A DNA stretch of 7,629 nt from an uncultured Collinsella sp. (GTDB taxonomy: Bacteria > Actinomycetota > Coriobacteriia > Coriobacteriales > Coriobacteriaceae), in assembly GCA_934646865.1 (NCBI GenBank), contig CAKUEU010000073.1, positions 1-7,629 on the forward strand. The letters are read 5' to 3'. The position numbers were made by a program, and so were the translations under genes. A model generated the notes under the pieces. That model was not told the origin of the DNA, searched no databases, and worked only from the letters and a program-made list of their open reading frames with translations. Shown piece by piece: positions 1-5,759 of the stretch (its first letter is position 1; each line of letters starts with the position of its first letter).

Positions 1-1211
1 GCCTCGACCCATGCCTCGTAGGCCCTCCTTATGGGCTTCAGGTCCCTTTGGCCCCTCTCCAGCATCGAGATGTACTTCTCGCTGGTTCCGAGTATGGACG
101 CCGCCCTCACCTGGCTGACCTTCGCCGCGCGCCTGGCCGCCACGAGGGCCGAGGCGTCCTCGGGCCTCCTGATTTCATGCGGGTGCATCAGCGCCCGGTA
201 CGCCTCCCTGGCCACGTAGCGCTTGAGGCACCTCATGACCTCCCTGTCGCTCTTCCCCCGCGCCCTGGCCCTATCGGCGTACTCGGCCGTCTCGGGGTCG
301 CGCATGACCCTCTGCCTCGCGATCTCGTACAGCGCGCTGTTCGCCTGCCGGTCGCCGCCCCTGTTGAGCCTGTGCCTCACGGTCTTGCCGCTCGAGGCGG
401 GGATGGGGCTGGCGCCGCATATCGCCGCGAACGACGCCTCGGAGCGCAGCCTGCCCGGGTTGTCCCCGGCCGCGACCGCGAGCTTGGCCGCGCTGACGGG
501 CCCGCACCCGTACATCGCCAGCAGCGCGGGGCAGTTCTCCTCCAGGGACGCCTCGATCGCGCGCTCCATGTCGAGCGCCGCGTCGCGCGCCGCCGCCCAC
601 AGGTCCGCCAGGGCGCCGAGCGCGGCGCCCAGCGCGCCCTCCGACCGCACGGAGGGGAGCTCCTCCATCAGCCTCGGCCCGCCCATGCCGCGGAACCTCG
701 ACCTGAGCCCCTCCGGGGCGGTGGTGAGCAGCGACCTCGCGGTGTTGATCGCCGAGGTCCGCGCCTTCACCGCCCCGGAGCGGGCCGCGAGCATGCAGCG
801 CACCCCGTCGACCCAGCCGTCCTGGCTCTTGGGGGTCCCGAGCCTGGAGCCGGACATCGCCGCGCGGGCGGCCCTCTCCGCGTCCGCCTCGTCGCACTTG
901 CCCTGCCCCGGGCGCCTCCTCTGCATCCTCGCCGGGGAGAGCGCCTCGCGCACGGGCATCCCCAGCGACGCGAGGTGCCTGGTGAGGCCCGCCCCGTAGG
1001 ACGACGTCCCCTCCATCGCGATGCAGGCGGGCTCGCCGGCCCCGGCGATGGCCCCGGCGAGAGCCTCGTAGCCCGCCGCGTCGGCGGGGAACTGGCGGGA
1101 CAGGACCTTGCGGCCCCTCCAGTCCAGGACGCACAGCCAGTGCGTGTCGGCGTGGGTGTCGACCCCGCAGAAGACCGGCCCGCGGGCGTCGGGTGTCGAT
1201 TCGGTTCGCAT
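1..1211 (-). CDS. IS110-family transposase (DEDD/Tnp_IS110 + Transposase_20) with C-terminal XRE-like HTH, 3' end outside window
   Basis: Reading leftwards from ATG at 1211 gives 403 open codons that leave the window without a stop. The start has GGAG (1218-1221 on the plus strand) 6 nt upstream. The N-terminal RuvC-like domain shows GVDTH with D18, AMEGTS with E67 and KCDEADA with D107 and D110, the DEDD set of IS110 recombinases. The C-terminal Transposase_20 domain shows MYGCGPVSAAKLA (about 232-244) and GASPIPASSGKTVRHRLNRG (about 265-284), which holds the candidate catalytic serine (S272 or S273). Family members act as RNA-guided DNA recombinases that insert without terminal inverted repeats. 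Residues about 354-401 look like an XRE helix-turn-helix (SQ, LGTSEKYISMLERGQRD), unusual for the family as I know it. GC content and AGG arginine codons are higher than in the genes to the right, which suggests transfer. It appears intact as far as visible. Confidence 0.93.
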   Translation of the reverse strand, partial: MRTESTPDARGPVFCGVDTHADTHWLCVLDWRGRKVLSRQFPADAAGYEALAGAIAGAGEPACIAMEGTSSYGAGLTRHLASLGMPVREALSPARMQRRRPGQGKCDEADAERAARAAMSGSRLGTPKSQDGWVDGVRCMLAARSGAVKARTSAINTARSLLTTAPEGLRSRFRGMGGPRLMEELPSVRSEGALGAALGALADLWAAARDAALDMERAIEASLEENCPALLAMYGCGPVSAAKLAVAAGDNPGRLRSEASFAAICGASPIPASSGKTVRHRLNRGGDRQANSALYEIARQRVMRDPETAEYADRARARGKSDREVMRCLKRYVAREAYRALMHPHEIRRPEDASALVAARRAAKVSQVRAASILGTSEKYISMLERGQRDLKPIRRAYEAWVE

Positions 1212-1441
1212 GTCTCGCTCCGTTCTTTCCGTGCTCGCCTGGACCGGGCAGACGGCACACTGACGGGGACGCGATAGAATGCGGTTGTTCGGGTCCGCGG
1301 TATCGCTCCATGCTCCTATTAGGTCATGCGGCGGTCTCGGCTCGCCGCGGGCCGCGCGGGACATGTCAGAAAACGAGGGCAGCCCCATGGGCGCCAGCGG
1401 AATGTGGGGTCACCGCGCGGTCCGCATCTGATGGTGTCGAC
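1212..1441 (-). ncRNA. Candidate IS110 bridge RNA / transposase leader
   Basis: This is the non-coding leader just upstream of the transposase, the place where IS110-group (not IS1111-group) elements encode the bridge RNA that pairs with donor and target DNA. It can fold into several stem-loops. One is 1271-1306: outer stem GCGATA/TATCGC, a 4+2 internal loop, inner stem GCGG/CCGC (1281-1284 with 1295-1298) and a 10-nt apical loop. Another is 1328-1348, stem GCGGCG/CGCCGC with a 9-nt loop. A third is 1383-1409, CCCCA/TGGGG. A stem interrupted by an internal loop is the general shape of a bridge RNA binding loop. Position and folding are seen; the bridge RNA role is inferred from the family, and the ends are approximate. 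Confidence 0.4.
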
Positions 1442-1447
1442 GCCAAT

Positions 1448-1477
1448 GGTATATGGATACGCCATCGGCGTCTTCAA
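1448..1477 (-). promoter_or_regulatory. Possible sigma70-type promoter for the IS110 leader and transposase
   Basis: On the minus strand TTGAAG (1477-1472) and TATACC (1453-1448) are 18 nt apart, which would start a transcript near 1441 and yield a leader of about 230 nt. The spacer contains a small hairpin, ACGCC-GAT-GGCGT. The match is moderate and was found only by inspection. Confidence 0.3.
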
Positions 1478-1595
1478 TTCAGAAGATGTCAGTGCGGAAT
1501 GTTCTGAAAACTAACTCCAGGGCGGGCCCTGCGTTACCGCTGCAGAGGGGAGTGCGATTCCTTGATCGCTCACTTAACCTAATAAGAAATTGAGC

Positions 1596-1621
1596 GAGGC
1601 CGGAGCTTAAGCTCCGGCCTC
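1596..1621. terminator. 26-nt perfect palindrome, terminator-like hairpin
   Basis: The sequence is a perfect inverted repeat with a central TTAA and an arm that includes GGCCGGAGC. It is followed by CTTATATAA rather than a clean T-tract, so termination is uncertain. Together with the next hairpin it may be the old end of a transcription unit whose gene was displaced by the IS110 element. Confidence 0.45.
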
Positions 1622-1631
1622 CTTATATAAG

Positions 1632-1650
1632 GGCTCGGCTTTGCCGAGCC
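1632..1650. repeat. Hairpin GGCTCGGC-TTT-GCCGAGCC
   Basis: A perfect 8-bp stem with a 3-nt loop, 10 nt after the preceding palindrome. There is no T-tract on the plus strand. On the minus strand the hairpin is followed by CTTATATAAGG. Confidence 0.5.
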
Positions 1651-1710
1651 ACAAACTTCTATTCAGCCCCAGAATACGTTTGAGAATCGTACTTGGAGTA
1701 CGTGGTTGTA

Positions 1711-1833
1711 GGGTCGGAATGGGGTAGCTTCCCAACGCATTCCGCAGGGGGCGGTACATTTTGTAGCGCGAAGCGCGAATCAAAATGTATCGCATGCCCG
1801 AGGACGCGTTGGGAAGCTACCCCATTCCGACCC
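1711..1833. repeat. 123-nt nested palindrome with perfect 28-bp arms
   Basis: The left arm 1711-1738 is the exact reverse complement of the right arm 1806-1833. Inside the 67-nt spacer sits a second stem, 1751-1763 with 1781-1793 (13 bp, one G.T pair), and inside that a third, GCGC-GAA-GCGC (1766-1776). The whole can fold as one long interrupted hairpin in RNA or as a cruciform in DNA. No transposase, obvious target duplication or T-tract accompanies it. It could be a miniature inverted-repeat element, a structured RNA or a DNA-binding site; the sequence does not decide. Confidence 0.9.
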
Positions 1834-1871
1834 GGACATAAACATCTACCAGCGCATTCACAAATTCGAAA

Positions 1872-1920
1872 ACTTTTTTCAAAAAAGTGCTTGCACAGTT
1901 CTCGAATCATAGGTTATTAT
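1872..1920 (+). promoter_or_regulatory. tRNA-Leu promoter with upstream palindromic A/T box
   Basis: TTGCAC (1891-1896) and TATTAT (1915-1920) are 18 nt apart, or 17 nt with the overlapping TTATTA. The palindrome ACTTTTTT-C-AAAAAAGT (1872-1888) lies 2 nt upstream of the -35. The same box is found at the same spacing before the tRNA-Gly promoter at 5346. The initiation site would be near 1926, leaving a leader of about 50 nt that can form a two-part hairpin (GTTGA/TCAAC outer, CGCGG/CCGCG inner, 1928-1967). Confidence 0.75.
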
Positions 1921-1977
1921 CTTCCTCGTTGAACGCGCGGGTCCAACAAAACGAACCGCGAATCAACAACATAGCAT

Positions 1978-2067
1978 GTCGGAGTGGCGGAATTGGCAGA
2001 CGCGCTAGCTTGAGGTGCTAGTGACCGCTTTTTGGTCATGCGGGTTCAAGTCCCGCCTCCGACACCA
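1978..2067 (+). tRNA. tRNA-Leu (anticodon GAG)
   Basis: The acceptor stem GTCGGAG pairs with CTCCGAC, followed by discriminator A and an encoded CCA (2065-2067). The anticodon stem CTAGC/GCTAG encloses loop TTGAGGT, giving anticodon GAG, which reads CUC and CUU. The long variable arm TGACC/GGTCA marks a class II tRNA, as expected for leucine. The T-arm is GCGGG-TTCAAGT-CCCGC. Confidence 0.97.
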
Positions 2068-2078
2068 TCGCATTTGAG

Positions 2079-2100
2079 AAGCCTCTTCGGAGGCTTTTTT
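2079..2100 (+). terminator. Intrinsic terminator after tRNA-Leu
   Basis: A 7-bp stem AAGCCTC/GAGGCTT closed by a stable TTCG tetraloop is followed by six T residues (2095-2100). It sits 11 nt after the tRNA and 26 nt before the start of the phosphatase gene. Confidence 0.9.
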
Positions 2101-2113
2101 GTTACCGATAGAC

Positions 2114-2120
2114 GGTGAGG
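2114..2120 (+). promoter_or_regulatory. Ribosome binding site that fixes the phosphatase start
   Basis: GGTGAGG lies 6 nt before ATG at 2127. The in-frame GTG at 2115 is part of this ribosome binding site and has no such site of its own, so the ATG is preferred. Confidence 0.7.
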
Positions 2121-2126
2121 TCCACG

Positions 2127-4472
2127 ATGGAAACGCTTGAGCGCAACGAGTGGGCAGATGTTGCCCAACTGGTCGAGATCACGAGCGATGCTGTCATCAT
2201 CTGCGAACTCGACGGAACCATTCTGCATGTGAATAATCGTTTGCTCGACCTGATGTGCGAGGAGCGCGCCGATGTCATCAATGGTGACGTTAAGGACGTA
2301 CTGTACTCGTCTGCCTTTGAGCGCGCGACCGAACATCGCTTGCCGTTTGAGACCGATGGCTCCGAGAGTGAGTTAATGCTCAAGCTGAGCGACGGGTCGT
2401 TTATTCCCGTCTTGGTTCGCGCGGGTTCCGTTACGCCTCCGCGCATCTTTGGACGCCGTGCGCCGCGTGTCCTGGTGGCACTTCATAGCATCGAAGAGCA
2501 GTATTCCCACGATCGTCAGCTCAAGCGTGCGCTGTCGGAGCTCAGGGTGGCAAATAAGCGCCTTTCGGGCACGCTTTCGGTCATTATGAGTACCGTTGGC
2601 TCCGATGAGCTCCCCAGCCTGCTCGATACCGTTTTGAATCAGCTTGTCGGAACGCTCGATGCATCGGGCGCAGCTATCTATTTTTCCGAGAGTGGCGGCT
2701 TTAAGCTCCGCGGCGTTTCCAAGGAGCTTGAGGACAGCTATCTGCCCGAGTTCATGCCCTATGGCGCTGGTATTCCGACGTACGTGCTTCGTGAGTCGCG
2801 CGCTTGCCGTCTTTCGATCCAACAGGACCTTGAGGGCGATCGAGTCGCCTCGGGCATGTTCATGGATCTGGACAATCGTTCCAAGCACCTGTTGCGCGTG
2901 CAGGACATGCCTCCATACCGCAGCGAAATCTGTCTTCCCGTGTTTTACGGCACGCAGGTCCTTGGCGTGCTAGAGGTCGGCTGGAAACGTCCGCAGGCTC
3001 CGCTTGCCTATGACGTAAACGTGCTCGAAGTCATTTGCGATTATCTGTCTATCCAGCTGGTCGGCATGGCATCGAGTCTGCGCTCGCGTCGTACCGCAGA
3101 GCTTGGTCGTTCACTGAACGTCCTGCGCGATGAGCTCTTTACCTATCTCGATGATCCGGTCGCTGCTTCGCGCGCCGTATCGTCCGAGATCTGCGCCGTA
3201 CTCAATTGCCATTTTTGCCCTGTGGAGTACGATGCAGGCCTCGAGGCCTATGTCATCGATTTTGAGGGCGGTAGTCGCGTGGCCTTGCCGGGGGACCCGG
3301 AGTCGCTCTTCTTTTCGACTACGGCGCCTGCTGCGCGTTTGGGTGCGGCATCGGATGGCTTTGAGGCGTCGGTCCTGGGCGGTGCGAGCGCCGACGACCT
3401 GAAGCACGTTCGCTTGACGCGCGTTGATGAGTCTATGCCCATGGGCGGATGGTTGAGGGCTCACGGCCTGCCGTGCCAAGGCCTCTATGTCGACTCCGGT
3501 ATCGAGGCGGGGCATTATCGCTCGGATGCTGACAGCAGGCGCAACAACGATGCGATCGTTCCGGCCGACGTTGCCAAGGGGCCGACGACCCGCGCCTTGC
3601 TGCTTCGTGATGGCAGCCAAGAGCCGATTGATGACCTTGAATACGACTACCTGGTGCACTTGGCCCACGATTTTGAGTTGATCTATGAAGGTGAGTCGCA
3701 AAAGCGTGAGGAGCGCCATATCGCCCAGACCCTTCAGGTCGGTATGAGGAATTCGCTCGGCGATGTTCCGGGCATCGCGACCGACTCGGTGTACCTGTCG
3801 GCCACGAACTCCGCGCTGGTCGGCGGCGACTTCTATACGCTCATCCGTCTTCCCGACGACTGCGCCGTCATGATTCTGGGTGATGTGTCCGGCAAGGGTA
3901 TCGAGGCGGCATCCATGTCCGCACTCGTCAAGACAGCCCTGACGGCCTATGCCTGGGAAGGCGCGGGCCCTGCTCGCATGGCACGTTCCCTCAACAGCAT
4001 GCTCATGGGCTTCTCGAGGGTCGAGACGTTCGTGACGGCCTTTATCGCCAAAATCGATCTTAAGGCGGGTCGCGCTACTTATTGTTCGGCAGGCCATCCT
4101 CCCACCATGGTCATCAGGCCCGAGTCGATGCCGCTTGGCGGCGACGAGGCTCGTGGGGGAGAGGTCGAGCTCCTTGGATGCCAGTCGGGCGTGATCGGCG
4201 CATTCGAAAGCATGGTGTACGAGACGGGCGCCTTTACCTTCGCTCCTGGTGACATGCTCTTTATGTATACCGATGGAACGATTGAGGCACGCGACCGCAC
4301 GGGGGCGTTCTTTGGCGAACAGCGCCTACGCGATCTTTTACTATCGGTTTCGGGCGAGGGCGTATCGGGTATCTGCGGCAAGGTTTTGGGAGAGCTTGAT
4401 CGCTTTACCGAATCGGCTTTGGACGACGACATCGCATTAGTGTCCCTTGAGTTTTTGCGGGGGCGGTCCTAA
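2127..4472 (+). CDS. PAS-GAF-GAF-like-PP2C (SpoIIE/RsbU-type) serine phosphatase
   Basis: The 781-residue product has a PAS-like domain (about 9-105), a GAF domain (about 160-311), a second, weaker GAF-like segment (about 333-525) and a C-terminal SpoIIE/PP2C phosphatase domain (about 531-778). The phosphatase core keeps its motifs: VGGDFY (D568), GDVSGKG (D586), SAGHPP (654-659), YTDG (D716) and DDDIAL (D766-D768), so the metal-binding aspartates are present and the enzyme should be active. No membrane segment is visible, so it is probably cytoplasmic. Family members remove phosphate from a STAS-domain anti-sigma antagonist; the gene 81 nt downstream encodes such a domain and is the likely substrate. 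PAS and GAF domains would sense a ligand or redox signal, unidentified here. An alternative start is GTG at 2115. No promoter of its own is evident after the tRNA-Leu terminator. Confidence 0.93.
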   Translation: METLERNEWADVAQLVEITSDAVIICELDGTILHVNNRLLDLMCEERADVINGDVKDVLYSSAFERATEHRLPFETDGSESELMLKLSDGSFIPVLVRAGSVTPPRIFGRRAPRVLVALHSIEEQYSHDRQLKRALSELRVANKRLSGTLSVIMSTVGSDELPSLLDTVLNQLVGTLDASGAAIYFSESGGFKLRGVSKELEDSYLPEFMPYGAGIPTYVLRESRACRLSIQQDLEGDRVASGMFMDLDNRSKHLLRVQDMPPYRSEICLPVFYGTQVLGVLEVGWKRPQAPLAYDVNVLEVICDYLSIQLVGMASSLRSRRTAELGRSLNVLRDELFTYLDDPVAASRAVSSEICAVLNCHFCPVEYDAGLEAYVIDFEGGSRVALPGDPESLFFSTTAPAARLGAASDGFEASVLGGASADDLKHVRLTRVDESMPMGGWLRAHGLPCQGLYVDSGIEAGHYRSDADSRRNNDAIVPADVAKGPTTRALLLRDGSQEPIDDLEYDYLVHLAHDFELIYEGESQKREERHIAQTLQVGMRNSLGDVPGIATDSVYLSATNSALVGGDFYTLIRLPDDCAVMILGDVSGKGIEAASMSALVKTALTAYAWEGAGPARMARSLNSMLMGFSRVETFVTAFIAKIDLKAGRATYCSAGHPPTMVIRPESMPLGGDEARGGEVELLGCQSGVIGAFESMVYETGAFTFAPGDMLFMYTDGTIEARDRTGAFFGEQRLRDLLLSVSGEGVSGICGKVLGELDRFTESALDDDIALVSLEFLRGRS

Positions 4473-4553
4473 ACAGTGGCGCTGGGCGGGCCGAATCCGC
4501 GCAGTCGCGGAAACGCATGCATCGAACAAGCTCTTTTGGGGAACCATGGTCGT

Positions 4554-5300
4554 ATGAATGAGTGGAATGACATAGCGGTTTTGACGCCACCGGGTGATAT
4601 CGACATCGCCTCGGTGCCCGCGCTGCGCCGACGGCTGGATGCTTTGATCGACCGAGGCGTGCGGCGCGTTGTCATCAATTGCCAGGCCGTCGGCTTTATC
4701 GACTCGACAGGTTTGGCGTTCTTGCTTACGCGCGCTCGTGAACTCATGAGGCGCGAGGGCCTGCTTTCGCTCGTCAACGCATCTGATGAGGTCGTTCGCT
4801 TTTTGGAGATCGCCCGTCTCGTCGATATCCTTCATGTTGCGGGCCCGGCGCGGGAGTCGATTCCCGCCATTCCGGTGGGGGAGCTGCCGCGCTGGAGCAA
4901 GAGCGTCGAGGTGCGTCAGGGTATCGAGAACCTTCCGTACTATCGTCATCGCATTGCCGAGCTACTTGAGTCGCTTCCGTTACGCCGCGACGAACGCTAC
5001 GACGTCGCATTGGCATCGGGGGAGGCGCTGGGCAATGCGTATGACCATGCGGGCGGCATCGGGTGCATCCTGACGGTTCAGGCTTATGGCGATCGAGTGG
5101 TGATTGAGGTCGTTGACCGTGGGATGGGCTATTCGATCGACGGGTCGAGTGAGCCGGTTGCGACCGAAGAGCGTGGGCGCGGTATCAAGCTTATGCGCAT
5201 GCTGGTCGACAATGTGGAGGTTGCCCGTCGCACGGACGGCGCCGGGACGCGTGTCCGGATGGTGAAGCTGTTTAGCGGAGCGTTGGAATCGTGCGCCTAG
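4554..5300 (+). CDS. STAS anti-sigma antagonist fused to RsbW-like HATPase kinase
   Basis: The 248-residue product joins two partner-switching components usually made as separate proteins. The N-terminal STAS domain (about 5-100) has GDIDIASVPALRRRL and FIDSTGLAFLL, with S51 in the position phosphorylated in RsbV/SpoIIAA proteins. The C-terminal half (about 125-245) is a GHKL ATPase like RsbW/SpoIIAB: N box GEALGNAYDHA (E157, N161), G1 box DRGMG (D188-G192) and G2 box ERGRGIKLMRM. Both active sites look intact, so phosphorylation in cis is possible. It probably shares a transcript with the upstream phosphatase, its likely antagonist. I chose ATG 4554 because the STAS fold begins just after it. 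An in-frame GTG at 4476, 3 nt after the phosphatase stop and with GGGGGCGG upstream, would add 26 residues of no recognisable domain and remains possible. No sigma factor is nearby, so the target is unknown. Confidence 0.9.
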   Translation: MNEWNDIAVLTPPGDIDIASVPALRRRLDALIDRGVRRVVINCQAVGFIDSTGLAFLLTRARELMRREGLLSLVNASDEVVRFLEIARLVDILHVAGPARESIPAIPVGELPRWSKSVEVRQGIENLPYYRHRIAELLESLPLRRDERYDVALASGEALGNAYDHAGGIGCILTVQAYGDRVVIEVVDRGMGYSIDGSSEPVATEERGRGIKLMRMLVDNVEVARRTDGAGTRVRMVKLFSGALESCA

Positions 5301-5345
5301 TACATCGTTTTGGCGTGTTTACCTGCCAAGAGCTTGTGCTGGACA

Positions 5346-5393
5346 ACTTTTTTGAAAAAAGTACTTGCGTCTTTTGGGCAACTCGCGTAAATT
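5346..5393 (+). promoter_or_regulatory. tRNA-Gly/Cys/Gly array promoter with palindromic A/T box
   Basis: TTGCGT (5365-5370) and TAAATT (5388-5393) are 17 nt apart. The palindrome ACTTTTTT-G-AAAAAAGT (5346-5362) lies 2 nt upstream of the -35, as at tRNA-Leu; only the central base differs. Initiation would be near 5400, just before the first tRNA-Gly. No promoter is visible before the later tRNAs. Confidence 0.75.
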
Positions 5394-5405
5394 AATAACC
5401 CGCAA

Positions 5406-5481
5406 GCGGACATGGCTCAGTTGGTAGAGCACAACCTTGCCAAGGTTGGGGTCGCGGGTTCGAGCCCCGTTGTCCGCTCCA
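5406..5481 (+). tRNA. tRNA-Gly (anticodon GCC), copy 1
   Basis: The acceptor stem GCGGACA/TGTCCGC is followed by discriminator T and an encoded CCA. The anticodon stem CAACC/GGTTG encloses loop TTGCCAA, giving GCC, which reads GGC and GGU. The T-arm contains GGTTCGA. The gene is identical over its 76 nt to copy 2 at 5632. Confidence 0.97.
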
Positions 5482-5491
5482 TTGCATTTCC

Positions 5492-5514
5492 GGACCGTTT
5501 AGGCGGTCCTTTTT
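5492..5514 (+). terminator. Intrinsic terminator between tRNA-Gly and tRNA-Cys
   Basis: The stem GGACCG/CGGTCC (5492-5497 with 5504-5509) has a 6-nt loop and is followed by five T residues (5510-5514). The tRNA-Cys gene begins at 5516, one base after the T-tract, leaving no room for a new promoter. Confidence 0.8.
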
Positions 5515-5515
5515 C

Positions 5516-5589
5516 GGCGAAGTGGCCAAGTGGTAAGGCAGAGGCCTGCAAAGCCTTTACCCCCGGTTCGAATCCGGGCTTCGCCTCCA
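5516..5589 (+). tRNA. tRNA-Cys (anticodon GCA)
   Basis: The acceptor stem GGCGAAG/CTTCGCC carries discriminator T, as expected for cysteine, and an encoded CCA. The anticodon stem GAGGC/GCCTT (one G.T pair) encloses loop CTGCAAA, giving GCA. The T-arm is CCCGG-TTCGAAT-CCGGG. Confidence 0.97.
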
Positions 5590-5598
5590 GGCAACATC

Positions 5599-5620
5599 CG
5601 GGCGCTCCGGCGCCCGTTTT
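5599..5620 (+). terminator. Intrinsic terminator after tRNA-Cys
   Basis: The 7-bp stem CGGGCGC/GCGCCCG with loop TCCG is followed by TTTTGTTTT. It lies 11 nt before tRNA-Gly copy 2, again without space for an obvious promoter. Confidence 0.8.
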
Positions 5621-5631
5621 GTTTTACATAT

Positions 5632-5707
5632 GCGGACATGGCTCAGTTGGTAGAGCACAACCTTGCCAAGGTTGGGGTCGCGGGTTCGAGCCCCGTTGTC
5701 CGCTCCA
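5632..5707 (+). tRNA. tRNA-Gly (anticodon GCC), copy 2
   Basis: The sequence is identical to tRNA-Gly at 5406-5481, including discriminator T and the encoded CCA. A complete sequence match points to recent duplication or gene conversion within the array. Confidence 0.97.
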
Positions 5708-5717
5708 AACGCCACAG

Positions 5718-5745
5718 CCCGACTACTAAGGTAGCCGGGTTTTTT
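5718..5745 (+). terminator. Intrinsic terminator after tRNA-Gly copy 2
   Basis: CCCG-A-CTAC pairs with GTAG-C-CGGG (one A.C mismatch) around loop TAAG and is followed by six T residues (5740-5745). Confidence 0.8.
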
Positions 5746-5759
5746 CGTACCCATTGCAT

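Larger units (their letters stand above)
1..1560 (-). mobile_element. IS110-family insertion sequence, partial; right-hand boundary uncertain
   Basis: The element consists of the transposase gene (1-1211) and the non-coding end upstream of it. IS110 elements lack terminal inverted repeats and often make no target duplication, so the outer edge cannot be fixed by eye. I place it somewhere between about 1440 and 1595, because a different kind of sequence (paired terminator-like hairpins) starts at 1596. The other end lies outside the window. Confidence 0.55.
1212..1977. other. 766-nt gene-free region between transposase and tRNA-Leu
   Basis: No credible protein gene is seen on either strand. 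In order the stretch holds the IS110 leader with its hairpins (1212 to about 1500), a short GC palindrome at 1518-1531, a 7-bp inverted repeat TCGCTCA/TGAGCGA (1566-1572 with 1591-1597), two terminator-like hairpins (1596-1650), the nested palindrome (1711-1833), the tRNA-Leu promoter (1872-1920) and a tRNA leader that can form a hairpin (1928-1967). Confidence 0.7.

Noticed and set aside
48..1277. Long plus-strand open frames (48-1277, 223-999) and another minus-strand frame (271-1311) over the transposase gene
   Set aside because: They are by-products of the very high GC content. Their products are arginine/proline/alanine-rich with no recognisable domain, while the minus-strand frame from 1211 carries all IS110 motifs.
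1711..1833. CRISPR array or integron attC site
   Set aside because: There is a single nested inverted repeat, no series of direct repeats with spacers, and no integrase or cas gene in the window.
1659..1932. Short open frames on both strands across 1659-1932
   Set aside because: They run through a perfect palindrome, so similar open frames appear on both strands. No ribosome binding site or domain supports them.
3111..4097. 328-codon minus-strand open frame inside the phosphatase gene
   Set aside because: The plus-strand gene covers it with intact domains and catalytic motifs; the antisense product resembles nothing known to me and has no ribosome binding site.
4476..4553. N-terminal extension of the STAS-kinase protein from GTG 4476
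   Set aside because: The extra 26 residues match no domain and lie before the normal STAS start. It remains possible because the GTG is 3 nt after the upstream stop, so it is mentioned as an alternative only.
5301..5345. Terminator for the STAS-kinase gene (TTGGC/GCCAA at 5310-5329)
   Set aside because: The stem is only 5 bp with a 10-nt loop and no T-tract, too weak to call.
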